A stretch of DNA of 64,000 nucleotides from Mesorhizobium alhagi CCNWXJ12-2. GTDB taxonomy: Bacteria; Pseudomonadota; Alphaproteobacteria; Rhizobiales; Rhizobiaceae. Positions 27,012-39,632 of this stretch are shown here, one piece after another. The stretch is from positions 1 to 64,000 of the forward strand of contig NZ_AHAM01000033.1 in assembly GCF_000236565.1 (NCBI RefSeq), read 5' to 3'. The translations under genes and the position numbers were made by a program. Each line of letters begins with the position of its first letter. The stretch's first letter is position 1. The notes beneath the pieces were generated by a model. That model did no database searches. It was not told the DNA's origin and saw nothing but the letters and a program-made list of their open reading frames with translations.

Positions 27012-27465
27012 TGCTTAGACCTTTTCCAACGTATTCAGCTTGCCCGTCGGGCGAATACTTGAGGATGGCGGCGTCATGGAAATTCTCATACGTAACCGCC
27101 ACCGATTTTCCGACTGTCGAAGCCAAGCGAATACAGAACTCACCCAGGTCATCTAGATCGCTTTGACCCGAAACGTCGGTCGGGATGAAGTCCAGTTCCA
27201 TTTCGCTGTCTGTCCACAAATGGCAGTTCAGACCGCTCGCTAACACGCCTATGCGCAACAACCTTTGATTATCGTGCGACAACTCACCTACAGAAGTGGG
27301 AAGGGGCTTCCTTTCACCGTCAACCAGATATTCAAATTTCCAGAATCCTGCGCCAACGGCTGCCAAAAACAACTGCCATTCAGCTGGTCCGCTGTCTGGA
27401 ACAATAATGTCACGCCAAGCGCCGTCATGGGCGAAGTGTTCTTCGACCTCCGCCCATACCGGCAT
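27004..27465 (-). CDS. Hypothetical protein inserted between atpD and atpC
   Basis: A 153-residue soluble protein beginning MPVWAEVEEHFAHDGAWRDIIVPDSG and ending AEYVGKGLSNG. It contains WQLFLAAVGAGFWKFEYLVDGERKPLP, an acidic region (DSEMELDFIPTDVSGQSDLDDLG) and no membrane segment or signal. Composition is visibly AT-richer than the flanking atp genes, with many non-optimal codons, which suggests transfer. It starts 5 bases downstream of the atpD stop and overlaps atpC by 8 bases, so it is embedded in the operon. I do not recognise the family; the size and acidic character would fit an immunity- or SMI1-like protein, but that is a guess. Confidence 0.75.
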   Translation of the reverse strand: MPVWAEVEEHFAHDGAWRDIIVPDSGPAEWQLFLAAVGAGFWKFEYLVDGERKPLPTSVGELSHDNQRLLRIGVLASGLNCHLWTDSEMELDFIPTDVSGQSDLDDLGEFCIRLASTVGKSVAVTYENFHDAAILKYSPDGQAEYVGKGLSNG

Positions 27466-27469
27466 CACA

Positions 27470-29152
<1,683 letters not shown>

Positions 29153-29160
29153 TCATGTGG

Positions 29161-30054
29161 CTAGAGCGCTTCCGCGCCCGAAATGATTTCGATCAGTTCC
29201 TTGGTGATCTGCGCCTGCCGCTGGCGGTTGTAGGTGATCGTCAGCTTGTTGATCATGTCGCCGGCATTGCGCGTCGCATTGTCCATGGCGCTCATCTTGG
29301 CGCCCATCTCGCCGGCCGCGTTTTCCAGCAGCGCGCGGAAGACCTGGACGGAAATGTTGCGCGGGATGAGGTCGGAGAGGATTTCGCCTGGCTCCGGCTC
29401 GTACTCGTAGACGGCGTTGCCGCCGGCAGTTTCCGGCTCCGCGGCGGCGACTGTCGCCCCGGCGGGAATGATCTGCTGCGCGGTCGGAACCTGGCTGATC
29501 ACCGACTTGAATTCGGAATAGAACAGCGTGCAGACGTCGAAGCCGCCCTCGTTGAACAGCGCGATCACCTTCTTGGCGATGGCGTCCGCATTGACGAAGC
29601 CGAGCGTCTTGACCTCTCGCAGGTCGACGCGCTCGATGATCAGCGCGCCATATTCGCGGCGAAGGATATCGTAGCCCTTTTTGCCGACGGTGATGATCTT
29701 AACCGTCTTGCCTTCGGCCAGCAGCTTGCGGATGCGGTCGCGCGCAAAACGCGCGATCTGCGAATTGAAGCCGCCGCAAAGGCCGCGCTCGGCGGTGCAG
29801 ACGACCAGCAGATGTGTATCGTCGCTGCCGGTTCCCGTCATCAGGCGCGGCGCATCGCTGCCGCCGGCGCTGCCGACTGCCTGTGCGATGTTCGCCAGCA
29901 CCGCGCCCATGCGCTGAGAATAAGGACGAGCGGCTTCCGCGGCTTCCTGCGCGCGGCGCAGCTTCGCCGCGGCGACCATCTGCATCGCCTTGGTGATCTT
30001 CTGCGTCGCCTTGACCGAGGCGATACGGTTGCGAAGGTCTTTTAAGGAAGCCAT
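29161..30054 (-). CDS. atpG: ATP synthase F1 gamma subunit
   Basis: Rotor shaft of F1. The protein has 297 residues with the two coiled-coil helices at the ends: [36 protein letters not shown] and [41 protein letters not shown]. The mid domain includes [17 protein letters not shown]. Lies between atpA (14 bases) and atpD. Confidence 0.96.
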   Translation of the reverse strand: MASLKDLRNRIASVKATQKITKAMQMVAAAKLRRAQEAAEAARPYSQRMGAVLANIAQAVGSAGGSDAPRLMTGTGSDDTHLLVVCTAERGLCGGFNSQIARFARDRIRKLLAEGKTVKIITVGKKGYDILRREYGALIIERVDLREVKTLGFVNADAIAKKVIALFNEGGFDVCTLFYSEFKSVISQVPTAQQIIPAGATVAAAEPETAGGNAVYEYEPEPGEILSDLIPRNISVQVFRALLENAAGEMGAKMSAMDNATRNAGDMINKLTITYNRQRQAQITKELIEIISGAEAL

Positions 30055-30068
30055 GCCCTATCCCGCAA

Positions 30069-31598
30069 TCAGGCGAAGTTTTTCGCGTAGGCGTCGATAT
30101 GGCTCTTCAGCTGGGCGCGCAGATCGTCCGACAGCGCCTTCTCCTTGCGGATGCCGTCGAGCACTTCCTTGCCCTCCGAGCGCATATGCGCGAGCAGCCC
30201 CTGCTCGAACTTGCCGACCTGGTTCAGGGCGAGCTTGTCGAGGTAGCCGTTGACGCCGGCGAAGATCACCGCGACCTGCTCTTCCGTCTTAAGCGGCGAG
30301 AATTGCGGCTGCTTCAGGAGTTCGGTCAGGCGTGCGCCGCGGTTCAGGAGGCGCTGCGTGGCGGCGTCGAGGTCGGAGCCGAACTGCGCGAAGGCAGCCA
30401 TTTCGCGGTACTGCGCGAGTTCGCCCTTGATCGAGCCGGCGACCTGCTTCATCGCCTTGATCTGCGCCGACGAACCGACGCGCGACACCGAGAGGCCGAC
30501 GTTCACGGCCGGACGGATGCCCTGGAAGAACAGGTTGGTCTCGAGGAAGATCTGGCCGTCGGTGATCGAGATCACGTTGGTCGGGATGTAGGCCGACACG
30601 TCGTTGGCCTGCGTCTCGATGACCGGCAGCGCGGTCAGCGAGCCGTTGCCGTTCTCGTCGTTGAGCTTGGCGGCGCGTTCGAGCAAGCGCGAATGCAGGT
30701 AGAAGACGTCGCCGGGATAGGCTTCGCGGCCCGGCGGGCGGCGCAGCAGCAGCGACATCTGGCGATAGGCGACGGCCTGCTTCGACAAATCGTCATAGGC
30801 GATAACCGCATGCATAGCGTTATCGCGGAAATATTCGCCCATGGCGCAGCCGGCGAAGGGCGCCAGGAACTGCATCGGCGCCGGGTCCGAAGCGGTCGCG
30901 GCAATGACGATCGAATATTCGAGCGCACCGCGCTCTTCCAGCACCTTGACGAACTGCGCGACGGTCGAGCGCTTCTGGCCGACGGCGACATAGACGCAGT
31001 AGAGTTTCTGGCTCTCGTCGTCGCCCTGGTTCAGCGGCCGCTGATTGAGGAAGGTGTCGAGAATGATCGCGGTCTTGCCGGTCTGGCGGTCGCCGATGAC
31101 CAGCTCGCGCTGGCCGCGGCCGATCGGGATCAGCGCGTCGATGGCCTTGAGGCCCGTCGACATCGGCTCGTGCACCGACTTGCGCGGAATGATGCCGGGC
31201 GCCTTGACGTCGACGCGGCGACGCTCGGCGGCGTCGATCGGGCCCTTGCCGTCGATCGGGTTGCCGAGCGCGTCGACCACGCGGCCCAGCAGGCCCTTGC
31301 CGACCGGTACGTCGACGATCGAGCCGGTGCGCTTGACGGTGTCGCCTTCCTTGATATCGCGGTCGTTGCCGAAGATGACGACGCCGACATTGTCGCTTTC
31401 GAGGTTCAGCGCCATGCCGCGGATGCCGCCCGGGAATTCGACCATCTCGCCAGCCTGGACATTGTCGAGGCCATAGACGCGGGCAATGCCGTCGCCGACG
31501 GACAGGACCTGGCCGACTTCGGAGACTTCAGCCTCCTTGCCGAAATTCTTGATCTGGTCTTTCAGAATTGCGGAAATTTCCGCGGCGCGGATGTCCAT
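30069..31598 (-). CDS. atpA: ATP synthase F1 alpha subunit
   Basis: Regulatory nucleotide-binding subunit of F1, 509 residues, the usual length. Walker A is [15 protein letters not shown], and [26 protein letters not shown] and the family pattern [17 protein letters not shown] follow. The start codon overlaps the atpH stop by one base (TGATG), so the two are translationally coupled. Confidence 0.97.
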   Translation of the reverse strand: MDIRAAEISAILKDQIKNFGKEAEVSEVGQVLSVGDGIARVYGLDNVQAGEMVEFPGGIRGMALNLESDNVGVVIFGNDRDIKEGDTVKRTGSIVDVPVGKGLLGRVVDALGNPIDGKGPIDAAERRRVDVKAPGIIPRKSVHEPMSTGLKAIDALIPIGRGQRELVIGDRQTGKTAIILDTFLNQRPLNQGDDESQKLYCVYVAVGQKRSTVAQFVKVLEERGALEYSIVIAATASDPAPMQFLAPFAGCAMGEYFRDNAMHAVIAYDDLSKQAVAYRQMSLLLRRPPGREAYPGDVFYLHSRLLERAAKLNDENGNGSLTALPVIETQANDVSAYIPTNVISITDGQIFLETNLFFQGIRPAVNVGLSVSRVGSSAQIKAMKQVAGSIKGELAQYREMAAFAQFGSDLDAATQRLLNRGARLTELLKQPQFSPLKTEEQVAVIFAGVNGYLDKLALNQVGKFEQGLLAHMRSEGKEVLDGIRKEKALSDDLRAQLKSHIDAYAKNFA

Positions 31599-32158
31599 CA
31601 GCCGACCTCTTTCAGTGCGAGCTTGAGCGAATTGAGTTTGGTTTTTAGCGAAGTGTCGATCTGGCGCGAGCCGATCTTGACGATGAGGCCGCCGAGCAGC
31701 GACGGGTCGACGGTGACGGCGATCGAGACGTCCTTGCCGGCAACGCCTTTGAGGGCAGTCTTGAATTCCTTCTCCTGCGCCGGGGTCAGCGCATGGGCCG
31801 AGGTCACTTCGGCCGAGACCTCGCCGCGCTCTGCGGCGGCGATCTGGCGGAATGCCCGGATCATTGCCGGCACAGCGAAGAGGCGGCGGTTCTTGGCGAC
31901 GACGCGCAGGAAATTGCCGACCAGGCCGCCGATCTTCGCCTTGGCCGCAATCGCGGAAATCGCCTTGAACTGCTCGTCCGACGAAAAGACCGGGCTGCGG
32001 ATCATCCGGGTCAGGTCCTCGCTTCCCCCGAGCAGCGCCTCGAAGCGGCCGAGATCGGCTTCCACGGCGGGAACCGCCTTGGCCTGGGCCGCGAGTTCAT
32101 AGAGCGAACCCGCATAGCGTTCGGCAACTCCGGAGATTGGCGAGCTAGACTGTGCCAC
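31598..32158 (-). CDS. atpH: ATP synthase F1 delta subunit
   Basis: Peripheral-stalk subunit joining F1 to Fo. The protein has 186 residues starting [23 protein letters not shown] from a GTG at 32158, which matches the family start. The C-terminal [30 protein letters not shown] is the diagnostic delta-subunit motif. First gene of this F1 operon; as usual in alphaproteobacteria the Fo genes are elsewhere. An in-frame upstream codon at 32191 would add 11 unrelated residues. Confidence 0.95.
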   Translation of the reverse strand: MAQSSSPISGVAERYAGSLYELAAQAKAVPAVEADLGRFEALLGGSEDLTRMIRSPVFSSDEQFKAISAIAAKAKIGGLVGNFLRVVAKNRRLFAVPAMIRAFRQIAAAERGEVSAEVTSAHALTPAQEKEFKTALKGVAGKDVSIAVTVDPSLLGGLIVKIGSRQIDTSLKTKLNSLKLALKEVG

Positions 32159-32381
32159 GGACCGTCTTTTCTCTTGTCTGACAGGCCGCAAGATTGTTGG
32201 CGCGAGTGTGGAACTCTGCTAAATCTTTGACCTTGCTGCAATTTCTCGACGGAGAGCCTGCGCGTGACGCGTCCCCCGAACGAAAGTCGACTGCCGTCTA
32301 GCACAGGCCTTTACCGACCGCAACACGTTGCCGGACGGGCGTTTGGGCAGTTTTGTCGCAGCCCTGTGGAGACTGCGTGAT

Positions 32382-32777
32382 TCAGAGCATGAAGCCGAAG
32401 GCAAACCCCAGCGGCAGCGCCGCAAGTGCAAGATCGACGAGCACGAAAACCCAGTTGTAGAGGGTGTTTCCACGGTCCGACAGGATCGACACAAACCGGC
32501 CGAACGCAGTGAACAGCCAGGAGAAGCCGAGCGCCATATAAAGCAGCGGTTGCGCCAGGAGGATGCAGCACAGGCCGACGCCGAGATAAAAACCCGACAT
32601 GTTGGCGCGGGCGGCCGCCACCGCCTCCGGATGCGCCTCGGTCGTCTGAAGCCGCAGCGCCTTGAACGACAGGCGCGGCGCGAACAAGAACATCAGGCCG
32701 AGCAGCACGGTGACGGCCGCCGAAGACCAGGCCAGCCACTCGCCCTGTGTAACCGGCCACGGAAACGCGAATTCCAT
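32382..32777 (-). CDS. Small four-helix membrane protein (resembles DUF4345)
   Basis: The 131-residue protein has four membrane helices. MEFAFPWPVTQGEWLAWSSAAVTVLLGLMFLFAP is followed by an amphipathic segment and GFYLGVGLCCILLAQPLLYMALGFSWLFTAFGRFVSILSD. The ATG at 32777 has a strong GGAGGGG site. The arrangement resembles DUF4345 proteins, which have no known function; the assignment is from memory. The ORF upstream of 32777 is not expected to be translated. Confidence 0.7.
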   Translation of the reverse strand: MEFAFPWPVTQGEWLAWSSAAVTVLLGLMFLFAPRLSFKALRLQTTEAHPEAVAAARANMSGFYLGVGLCCILLAQPLLYMALGFSWLFTAFGRFVSILSDRGNTLYNWVFVLVDLALAALPLGFAFGFML

Positions 32778-32865
32778 TGTCGTCCCCTCCAGAATCGCTC
32801 GAACCGCTGCCATACTATCGATCGGCGGCGACTTCGCCAGATAGTTGAACGTCGGGAGAATCGTT

Positions 32866-33399
32866 ATGGCTCAAAAGATTCCGGAGAGGCTGAGCTGGGC
32901 AGTTGAGCAATTGAAGATCGCCGGCGACGAGCGGCTGCTGGAAATCGGATGCGGCCGCGGCGTGGCCGTTTCGCTTATTTGCCCTCTGCTGACTTCCGGG
33001 ACAATCACCGCAATCGACCGGTCGGCGATCGCCATCGACGCCGCTCTGCTCAGGAACGAAGATCACGTCGTAGCCGGCAAGGTCTCGTTCCGCCATACCG
33101 CCCTGGAGGATATGACAGGGCCGGCGCGTTCTTTCGACAAGATATTCGCCATCAACGTCAACCTGTTCTGGCTCGACGCTGCCAGAGGTCTCGACGCCGT
33201 CACGAAGCTGCTCGCACCGGACGGAACGCTCTTCTTATTCTCCGAGCCGCTGTCGTTGGCGGGGCGCAAGCAGGCGGAGGCGAAGCTCCTCGCCAATCTC
33301 GAAGCCAATCGTTTCCAGGTGCTGGAGGTGATCGAGGCGGATGCCAGCCGCTCAAGTCTGTTCGGCGTGGTGGCAAGGCCGATCGGAAACAGCGCGTAG
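32866..33399 (+). CDS. Class I SAM-dependent methyltransferase
   Basis: A 177-residue Rossmann-fold methyltransferase. The SAM motif LLEIGCGRGVAVSLICPLL (about residue 28) is followed by the acidic ribose-binding residue in ITAIDRSAIAID, then FDKIFAINVNLFWLD, and LLAPDGTLFLFSEPL as the post-motif strand. The ATG at 32866 has GGGAG about 8 bases upstream; a TTG at 32845 is less likely. Substrate unknown. Divergent from the small membrane protein and convergent with priA (1 base between stops). Confidence 0.83.
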   Translation: MAQKIPERLSWAVEQLKIAGDERLLEIGCGRGVAVSLICPLLTSGTITAIDRSAIAIDAALLRNEDHVVAGKVSFRHTALEDMTGPARSFDKIFAINVNLFWLDAARGLDAVTKLLAPDGTLFLFSEPLSLAGRKQAEAKLLANLEANRFQVLEVIEADASRSSLFGVVARPIGNSA

Positions 33400-33400
33400 C

Positions 33401-35581
33401 TTACAAAAAGCTCTGCGGGTCGATATCCACCTGCACCCGCACCGAGCCGCGCAGCTTCGGCCCGCCGGCAAGCATGGCGCGCAAAAAAACCTGCATGTCG
33501 GAGCGGCGGCCGCCCTGCACCAGGAGCCGGAAGCGGTGGCGTCCGCCGATAAGCGCTAGCGGCGCCTCGGCCGGGCCGAGCACATGGATGTCGCTTGCCG
33601 CGGGCGCTGCCCGCCTCAATTGTCTCGCATGCGCTTCGGCCTCGGCCCGCGTCGCGGCGCTGACGATGATGCCGGCCAGCCGGCCGAATGGCGGCAGCCC
33701 GGCCTTTTCGCGCTCGACGATCTCCCGTTCGTAGAATGCCTCGGAATCGCCCGACACGATCGCCCGCATCACCGGATGATCGGGCTGGAACGTCTGCAGC
33801 AGGCCAAGGCTCTTCTTACCGGTGCGGCCCGCCCGTCCGGTGACTTGGCTCAGTAGCTGAAAGGTCCGCTCGGCGGCGCGCGGATCGCCATTGGCGAGGC
33901 CGAGATCGGCGTCGACCACGCCGACCAGCGTCATGTTGGGAAAATTGTGTCCCTTGGCCACCAGTTGCGTGCCGATGACGATCTCGGCCTCGCCCTTGGC
34001 GATGGCTTCCAGTTCGAGCCGGAGCCGCTTCACCCCGCCCATGATGTCGGAGGAGAGCACGATCGTGCGAGCATCGGGAAAATGCCCGACCACTTCCTCG
34101 GCGATCCGCTCCACCCCCGGCCCGCAGGCGACCAGATGGTCGAGCGCGCCGCATTCCGGGCAGGCTTCAGGACGCTTTTCATTGTGGCCGCAATGGTGGC
34201 AGACGAGTTGTCCGCGAAAGCGGTGCTCGACCAGCCAGGCCGAGCAGTCCGGGCACTGAAAGCGGTGGCCGCAGACCCGGCAGAGCGTCAGCGGCGCATA
34301 GCCGCGCCGGTTGAGGAACAGCAGCGACTGTTCGCCCCGCGCCAGCGTCTCGCTGATATGGCCGACGAGGACTGGGGACAAAAAGCCGCCCCGCGCCGGC
34401 GGCGCGCGGCGCATGTCGATGGCCTTGATGTCGGGGAGCGCCGCCTCGGCAAAGCGCGCCGGCAGCGCGACGCGGGCGTAGCGGCCCTGGCTCGCATTGA
34501 CCCGGCTTTCCACAGAGGGCGTGGCCGAGGCCAGCACCACCGGAAAATCGCCGATATGCGCCCGCACCACGGCCATGTCGCGGGCATTGTAGAAAACGCG
34601 GTCTTCCTGCTTGTAGGCGGGGTCGTGCTCCTCGTCGACGACGATCAGGCCGAGTTCCCTGAACGGCAGGAACAGCGCCGAGCGCGCGCCCGCCACCACC
34701 CTGACGCCGCCTTCCGCCACCTGCCGCCAGACCTTTTCGCGCATGCGCGGCGCGAGGTCGGAGTGCCATTCTGCGGGCTTTGCACCGAACCTGTCCTGGA
34801 ATCGCTCGAGAAAAGCCTGCGTCAGCGCGATTTCCGGCAGCAGGATCAGCACCTGCCTGCCCTTTTCCAGCGCCGCCGCCACCGCCTCGAAATAGACTTC
34901 GGTCTTGCCCGAACCGGTAACACCGTCGATCAGCGTTACGCCGAATGCGCCTTTAGCGCCGGATTCGCGCAAGGACGCCGCCGCCTTCTCCTGGTCGCCA
35001 GTCAAGACGGTCGCCGCGAAACTTGGATCGGGCGCGGCCACGACCGGCCGCGGCGGGATCATCGCCGTCTCGAACACCCCTTGCGCCTTCAGCCCGTCGA
35101 TGACCGTCGACGAGACCCCGGCCGCGTGCGCGAGTCCCGAGCGGGTCCAGGCCAGCCCGTCTGAGGCCATCTCCAAGACACGCGCGCGAGCCCCGGTCAT
35201 CCGGTCAGGCTCCGAATCGGTCCTAACCAGTCCTTCGATCCATGGCTCCGGGTCGAAAGCCTCCGGTGCACGCAGGATCATCCGCGCCACCATTCCCGGC
35301 GGCGAAAGCGTATAGGCGGCGATCCAGTCGACGAAACGGCGCATCTCCTTGCCGATCGGCGGGCAATCGAACACCTGCTCGATCGGCCGAAGCTTCTTCG
35401 CGTCGACCGTTTCGCACGCCGAATCCCAGACGATGCCCGCCACCTGTCGCGGCCCGAGCGGCACGCGCACGATCGAGCCAGGCTCGACATGCATCCCGGC
35501 CGGCACCGCATAGGTGTAGGGCCGCTCGGCCGGCATCGGCACGAGAACGGGGACGGCAAGCAGCGGCGAATCTTGTTTCAT
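33401..35581 (-). CDS. priA: Primosomal replication restart helicase PriA
   Basis: Superfamily 2 helicase that reloads the replisome at stalled forks. The protein has 726 residues: an N-terminal 3'-DNA-binding domain (VPVLVPMPAERPYTYAVPAGM...), Walker A DGVTGSGKTEVYFEAV, DEEH box IVVDEEHDPAYKQEDR, and a zinc module with paired Cys (CRVCGHRFQCPDCSAW, CHHCGHNEKRPEACPECG). The helicase motif VTGRAGRTGKKS follows. In rhizobia priA commonly lies upstream of the atp operon, as here, though two small genes separate them. Confidence 0.96.
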   Translation of the reverse strand: MKQDSPLLAVPVLVPMPAERPYTYAVPAGMHVEPGSIVRVPLGPRQVAGIVWDSACETVDAKKLRPIEQVFDCPPIGKEMRRFVDWIAAYTLSPPGMVARMILRAPEAFDPEPWIEGLVRTDSEPDRMTGARARVLEMASDGLAWTRSGLAHAAGVSSTVIDGLKAQGVFETAMIPPRPVVAAPDPSFAATVLTGDQEKAAASLRESGAKGAFGVTLIDGVTGSGKTEVYFEAVAAALEKGRQVLILLPEIALTQAFLERFQDRFGAKPAEWHSDLAPRMREKVWRQVAEGGVRVVAGARSALFLPFRELGLIVVDEEHDPAYKQEDRVFYNARDMAVVRAHIGDFPVVLASATPSVESRVNASQGRYARVALPARFAEAALPDIKAIDMRRAPPARGGFLSPVLVGHISETLARGEQSLLFLNRRGYAPLTLCRVCGHRFQCPDCSAWLVEHRFRGQLVCHHCGHNEKRPEACPECGALDHLVACGPGVERIAEEVVGHFPDARTIVLSSDIMGGVKRLRLELEAIAKGEAEIVIGTQLVAKGHNFPNMTLVGVVDADLGLANGDPRAAERTFQLLSQVTGRAGRTGKKSLGLLQTFQPDHPVMRAIVSGDSEAFYEREIVEREKAGLPPFGRLAGIIVSAATRAEAEAHARQLRRAAPAASDIHVLGPAEAPLALIGGRHRFRLLVQGGRRSDMQVFLRAMLAGGPKLRGSVRVQVDIDPQSFL

Positions 35582-35671
35582 GAGGCGTGACCTTGCCCGG
35601 ACTTTCGGCTAGAGCAAAGTCCAACCCGCCAGCCGCCTTCGCGGCGCATTCCATTTGCCAGGGAGACTGCC

Positions 35672-36325
35672 ATGAAATTTTTCGTCGACACCGCCGACGT
35701 AAAGGAAATCCGCGAGCTCAACGATCTGGGCCTGCTCGACGGCGTCACCACCAATCCGTCGCTGATCCTGAAATCCGGCGGCAATATCGCCGAGGTCACC
35801 AGGGAGATTTGCGGCATCGTCGAAGGTCCGGTCTCGGCCGAAGTCGTCGCCACCGAATACAAGGAGATGATGCGCGAAGCCGACGTGCTGTCGAAGATCG
35901 CAGACAACATCTGCATCAAAGTGCCGCTGACGCTAGACGGCCTGAAGGCCTGCAAGTCGATCCGTTCAACCGGCCGTCTGGTCAACGTCACCCTCTGCTT
36001 TTCCGCGAACCAGGCCCTGCTTGCTGCCAAGGCCGACGCCACCTTTATCTCGCCCTTCGTCGGAAGGATCGACGACACGGGTTCGGATGGAATGGAACTG
36101 ATCGCCGAGATCAAGCAGATCTACGACAATTACAGTTTCCCGACCGAGATCCTCACGGCCTCCATCCGCACGGTGAATCACGTCAAGCAGGCCGCCCTCA
36201 TTGGCGCGCATGTCATCACCGCGCCACCGGCCACCCTGCGCGCGCTGGTCAAGCATCCGCTCACCGACAAGGGCCTGGAAGCATTCCTCGCCGACTGGGC
36301 CAAGACCGGCCAGAAGATCGGCTAA
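35672..36325 (+). CDS. Transaldolase / fructose-6-phosphate aldolase family (TalC/FSA type)
   Basis: The 217-residue short-form transaldolase begins [37 protein letters not shown], the family signature. The Schiff-base Lys is in [17 protein letters not shown] (about residue 85), and [12 protein letters not shown] and [22 protein letters not shown] are further family blocks. Short-form members act either as transaldolase or as F6P aldolase; sequence alone cannot decide. A purine-rich site AGGGAG precedes the ATG. Divergent from priA. Confidence 0.9.
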   Translation: MKFFVDTADVKEIRELNDLGLLDGVTTNPSLILKSGGNIAEVTREICGIVEGPVSAEVVATEYKEMMREADVLSKIADNICIKVPLTLDGLKACKSIRSTGRLVNVTLCFSANQALLAAKADATFISPFVGRIDDTGSDGMELIAEIKQIYDNYSFPTEILTASIRTVNHVKQAALIGAHVITAPPATLRALVKHPLTDKGLEAFLADWAKTGQKIG

Positions 36326-36336
36326 GCGGCGGGCAG

Positions 36337-36897
36337 CTATAGCCGCGAAAGATCCTGGCCGATCGCGAGCTTCAGCAACTCGGCCAGTTCGCGGGCGGCG
36401 CGGTTTTCGGCGTCGCGCTGGGCCCTGAGCGCGGCGAATTCCTGCCGCGGGCGGTCGTAGGACGAGGAAATCCGTCGCGTACCGCGCGCGACCACCTCGC
36501 CCGTGCCGACTTTCGTCAGCCTGTAGGACGAGGTCATCACGATCGTTCCGGCCGACGGCCGGTCCTCACCCGTGGTCGTAGCCGCCAGCAATAAACCGGT
36601 GGCCACCTCGGTGACGCCGAGGTCGAGCGAATATTGCGGGTTTGCCGGCTGCCCCGCTCCGCCGTTCAGCATGAAGATCAGGTGATTGCGCACTTCCTGT
36701 GCATAGCGCGTCTGGACCGGCTTGATGTCGATCGACGGATACGCAGCCACGGTGGTTCCCGTTCCTCCCGGCGCCACTGTGTTCGAATAAAGCGGCCGCA
36801 CCGTGCATGCCGATGCAATGGCCATAGCGGCGATACAGGCGGATAACACCGCGCCGCGCAGGAGACGGGCCGGGGCTTTGCATTCAGACGACGACAT
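36337..36897 (-). CDS. lptE: LPS assembly lipoprotein LptE
   Basis: Outer-membrane lipoprotein plug of the LptD translocon for LPS export. The protein has 186 residues with a hydrophobic signal ending in the lipobox-like ASAC (Cys near residue 31), then VRPLYSN, the [25 protein letters not shown] segment and a Glu/Arg-rich C-terminal helix ([24 protein letters not shown]) typical of alphaproteobacterial LptE. It overlaps the end of leuS by 14 bases, the usual leuS-lptE arrangement. Confidence 0.88.
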   Translation of the reverse strand: MSSSECKAPARLLRGAVLSACIAAMAIASACTVRPLYSNTVAPGGTGTTVAAYPSIDIKPVQTRYAQEVRNHLIFMLNGGAGQPANPQYSLDLGVTEVATGLLLAATTTGEDRPSAGTIVMTSSYRLTKVGTGEVVARGTRRISSSYDRPRQEFAALRAQRDAENRAARELAELLKLAIGQDLSRL

Positions 36898-39517
36898 TGA
36901 CGATCCTCTGCGGCACGACGATCACTTTTCGCGGGCTTTTGCCCTCGAGCGCCTTCTGCACGAAATCGAGTGCGAGCGCTGCCTTTTCGACGGCACCTTG
37001 ATCTGCGTCGCGGGCGATTGTCAAATCGCCGCGCTTCTTGCCGTTGACCTGCACCGGATAGGTGATTTCGCTGTCGACGACGAGCGCCGGATCGAAATCC
37101 GGCCAGCGGCGATTCGCCACGAACCCCTCGCCGCCGAGTGCGGCCCAGGACTCTTCGGCCAGATGCGGCATCATCGGCGCAATCATCACGATCAGTATAT
37201 CCACGGCTTCGCGCGCGGCCGAACGCAACTCGGGCGAGGCCTTGCCGGCGGCGACCGCGGCGAACGGCGCCTGCATCGCATTCACCAGTTCGTAGATACG
37301 CGCCACCGCCTTGTTGAAGCCGAGTCTGCCTATATCCTCGCCCACTGCTTTCAGCGCCTTGTGCGCGGCCTTCGACAAGGCGCCCGCCTCGCCATCGCTG
37401 GCTGCCTGCGGCGCAATACCCGAGAGCTCGGCGGACGTCTCCGAAATCAGTCGCCAGACGCGCTGCACGAAGCGGTGCGCGCCTTCCACGCCGGCCTCCG
37501 TCCAGATCACGTCGCGTTCCGGCGGCGAATCCGACAGCATGAACCAGCGCGCCGTGTCGGCGCCGTAGCTGGCAATGATGTCGTCGGGATCGACAACGTT
37601 CTTCTTCGACTTCGACATCTTCTCGATCGAGCCGATCTCGATCTCCTCCCCCGTCGCAAGCAGCGTCGCGCGGCGCTTTCCGTCCGTCTCCTCGACCTTG
37701 ACCTCGGCCGGCTGCACCCAGCCCTTCGGGCCCTTGTAGGTCTCGTGAACCACCATGCCCTGGGTGAACATGCCCTCGAACGGCTCCTTCACCTCGTTCA
37801 AATGACCGGTGACCTGCATCGCCCGCGCAAAAAACCGCGAGTAGAGCAGGTGCAGGATCGCGTGCTCGATGCCGCCGATATACTGGTTGACCGGCAGCCA
37901 GCCCTGCGGACCGTCGGCGTATTTCGGCGTCGTCGGGCTCTGTTCGTTCCACGGATCGGTGAAGCGCGCGAAGTACCAGGACGAATCGACGAAGGTATCC
38001 ATCGTGTCGGTGTCGCGCCGTGCCGGCTTGCCGCAGTTCGGACAGTCGACGTGCTTCCACGTCGGATGGTGGTCGAGCGGGTTGCCAGGCTTGTCGAAGC
38101 TGACTTCGGTCGGCAGCAGCACCGGCAAATCCTTGTCCGGCGTCGGCACCGAGCCGCAATCGTCGCAATGGACGACCGGGATCGGGCAGCCCCAATAGCG
38201 CTGCCGCGAGATCAGCCAGTCGCGCAGCCGGAACTGCACCTTGCGCTCGGCTTGCGGGCGGTTGCCGACGGTCACGCCGGAGAGCCGCATCGCGACCTCG
38301 TCGAAAGCCTGTTTCGGAGTCATGCCGTCGAGGAAGCGCGAATTGATCATCACGCCGTCGTCGACATAGGCTTCGTCGATGATCTGGAAGGTTTTCGCGT
38401 CCGCACCTTCCGGCATCACCACCGGTACCACCGGCAGGCCGTATTTGTTGGCGAAGTCGAGGTCTCGCTGGTCGCCCGACGGGCAGCCGAAGATGGCGCC
38501 CGTGCCGTAATCCATCAGCACGAAATTCGCGACATAGACCGGCAGCGTCCAGCTTTCGTCGAATGGGTGGACGACGCGGATGCCCGTGTCAAACCCCTTC
38601 TTCTCCGCCGTCTCGAGCGTGGCGGCCGACGTGCCCATGCGGTGAACTTCGTCGATGAATTTTGCCAGCGCCGGGTTGGTCTCCGCAGCCTTGCGGGCCA
38701 GCGGATGGTCGGCAGCGACCGCCATAAAGGAGGCGCCGAAAATCGTGTCCGGACGTGTCGTATAGACCTCGAGTTCGGTCTCGCCTTCGGGCGCGCTTTC
38801 CTTCGCCAGCTTCCAGCGGACCAGCATGCCTTCCGAGCGGCCGATCCAGTTCGACTGCATGATCCGCACTTTTTCCGGCCATTTGTCGAGCGTGTCGAGG
38901 CTGTCGAGCAGTTCCTGCGACATCGACGTGATCTTGAAGAACCATTGCGTCAGGTCGCGCTGTTCTACCAGGGCGCCGGAGCGCCAGCCGCGGCCGTCGA
39001 TCACCTGCTCATTGGCGAGCACGGTCATGTCTTCCGGATCCCAGTTGACTTTAGCCGACTTGCGCTCGACCAGTCCGGCGCGCCAGAAATCCAGGAACAT
39101 CTTCTGCTCGTGGCGGTAATAGCTCGGGTCGCAGGTGGCGATCTCGCGGGCCCAGTCGAGCGACAGGCCCATCGTCTTCAACTGGCCCTTCATCGTCTCG
39201 ATGTTGGCGTAGGTCCAGTCGCGCGGATTGACCTTGTTGTCGCGCGCGGCGTTCTCGGCCGGCAGGCCGAAAGCGTCCCAGCCCATCGGATGCAGCACAT
39301 TGTAGCCCATGGCGCGGCGCCAGCGGGCGACTACGTCGCCCATCGCGTAGTTGCGGACATGGCCCATATGGATGCGCCCGGACGGATACGGGAACATTTC
39401 GAGCACATAGTATTTCGGGCGCGGATCGTCGTTCTGCGTCTCGAACAGCTTTTCGTCGTCCCAGGCCTTTTGCCATTTGGGTTCGGACGCGCGCGGATTG
39501 TATCGTTCGGTTGCCAT
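36884..39517 (-). CDS. leuS: Leucyl-tRNA synthetase
   Basis: Class I aminoacyl-tRNA synthetase charging tRNA-Leu. The protein has 877 residues: HIGH-type motif [14 protein letters not shown] (about residue 52), CP1 editing domain with [21 protein letters not shown] (about 260), a Cys pair in [10 protein letters not shown] and the KMSKS loop [15 protein letters not shown] (about 635). The ATG at 39517 gives [16 protein letters not shown], the family start; the longer in-frame extension to 39832 overlaps the divergent yggS region and is not expected. Confidence 0.97.
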   Translation of the reverse strand: MATERYNPRASEPKWQKAWDDEKLFETQNDDPRPKYYVLEMFPYPSGRIHMGHVRNYAMGDVVARWRRAMGYNVLHPMGWDAFGLPAENAARDNKVNPRDWTYANIETMKGQLKTMGLSLDWAREIATCDPSYYRHEQKMFLDFWRAGLVERKSAKVNWDPEDMTVLANEQVIDGRGWRSGALVEQRDLTQWFFKITSMSQELLDSLDTLDKWPEKVRIMQSNWIGRSEGMLVRWKLAKESAPEGETELEVYTTRPDTIFGASFMAVAADHPLARKAAETNPALAKFIDEVHRMGTSAATLETAEKKGFDTGIRVVHPFDESWTLPVYVANFVLMDYGTGAIFGCPSGDQRDLDFANKYGLPVVPVVMPEGADAKTFQIIDEAYVDDGVMINSRFLDGMTPKQAFDEVAMRLSGVTVGNRPQAERKVQFRLRDWLISRQRYWGCPIPVVHCDDCGSVPTPDKDLPVLLPTEVSFDKPGNPLDHHPTWKHVDCPNCGKPARRDTDTMDTFVDSSWYFARFTDPWNEQSPTTPKYADGPQGWLPVNQYIGGIEHAILHLLYSRFFARAMQVTGHLNEVKEPFEGMFTQGMVVHETYKGPKGWVQPAEVKVEETDGKRRATLLATGEEIEIGSIEKMSKSKKNVVDPDDIIASYGADTARWFMLSDSPPERDVIWTEAGVEGAHRFVQRVWRLISETSAELSGIAPQAASDGEAGALSKAAHKALKAVGEDIGRLGFNKAVARIYELVNAMQAPFAAVAAGKASPELRSAAREAVDILIVMIAPMMPHLAEESWAALGGEGFVANRRWPDFDPALVVDSEITYPVQVNGKKRGDLTIARDADQGAVEKAALALDFVQKALEGKSPRKVIVVPQRIVNVVV

Positions 39518-39632
39518 GACCGGTTTTTCACTTAAAAGACGTGCGGATTGACGGACGGGCGGACCTTCACCACGGTTTGCCGGACCCGTCAACACCATGG
39601 CCCGCCGCGGCGGCGGACGACAACCGGGATAT

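Noticed and set aside
30099-32102. A long plus-strand open frame of 667 codons.
   Set aside because: Antisense to atpA and atpH, which are certain; composition is that of a shadow.
36803-39535. A 910-codon open frame on the plus strand.
   Set aside because: It lies antisense to leuS, is rich in Arg/His/Asp, lacks any recognisable domain, and is a typical GC-rich shadow frame.
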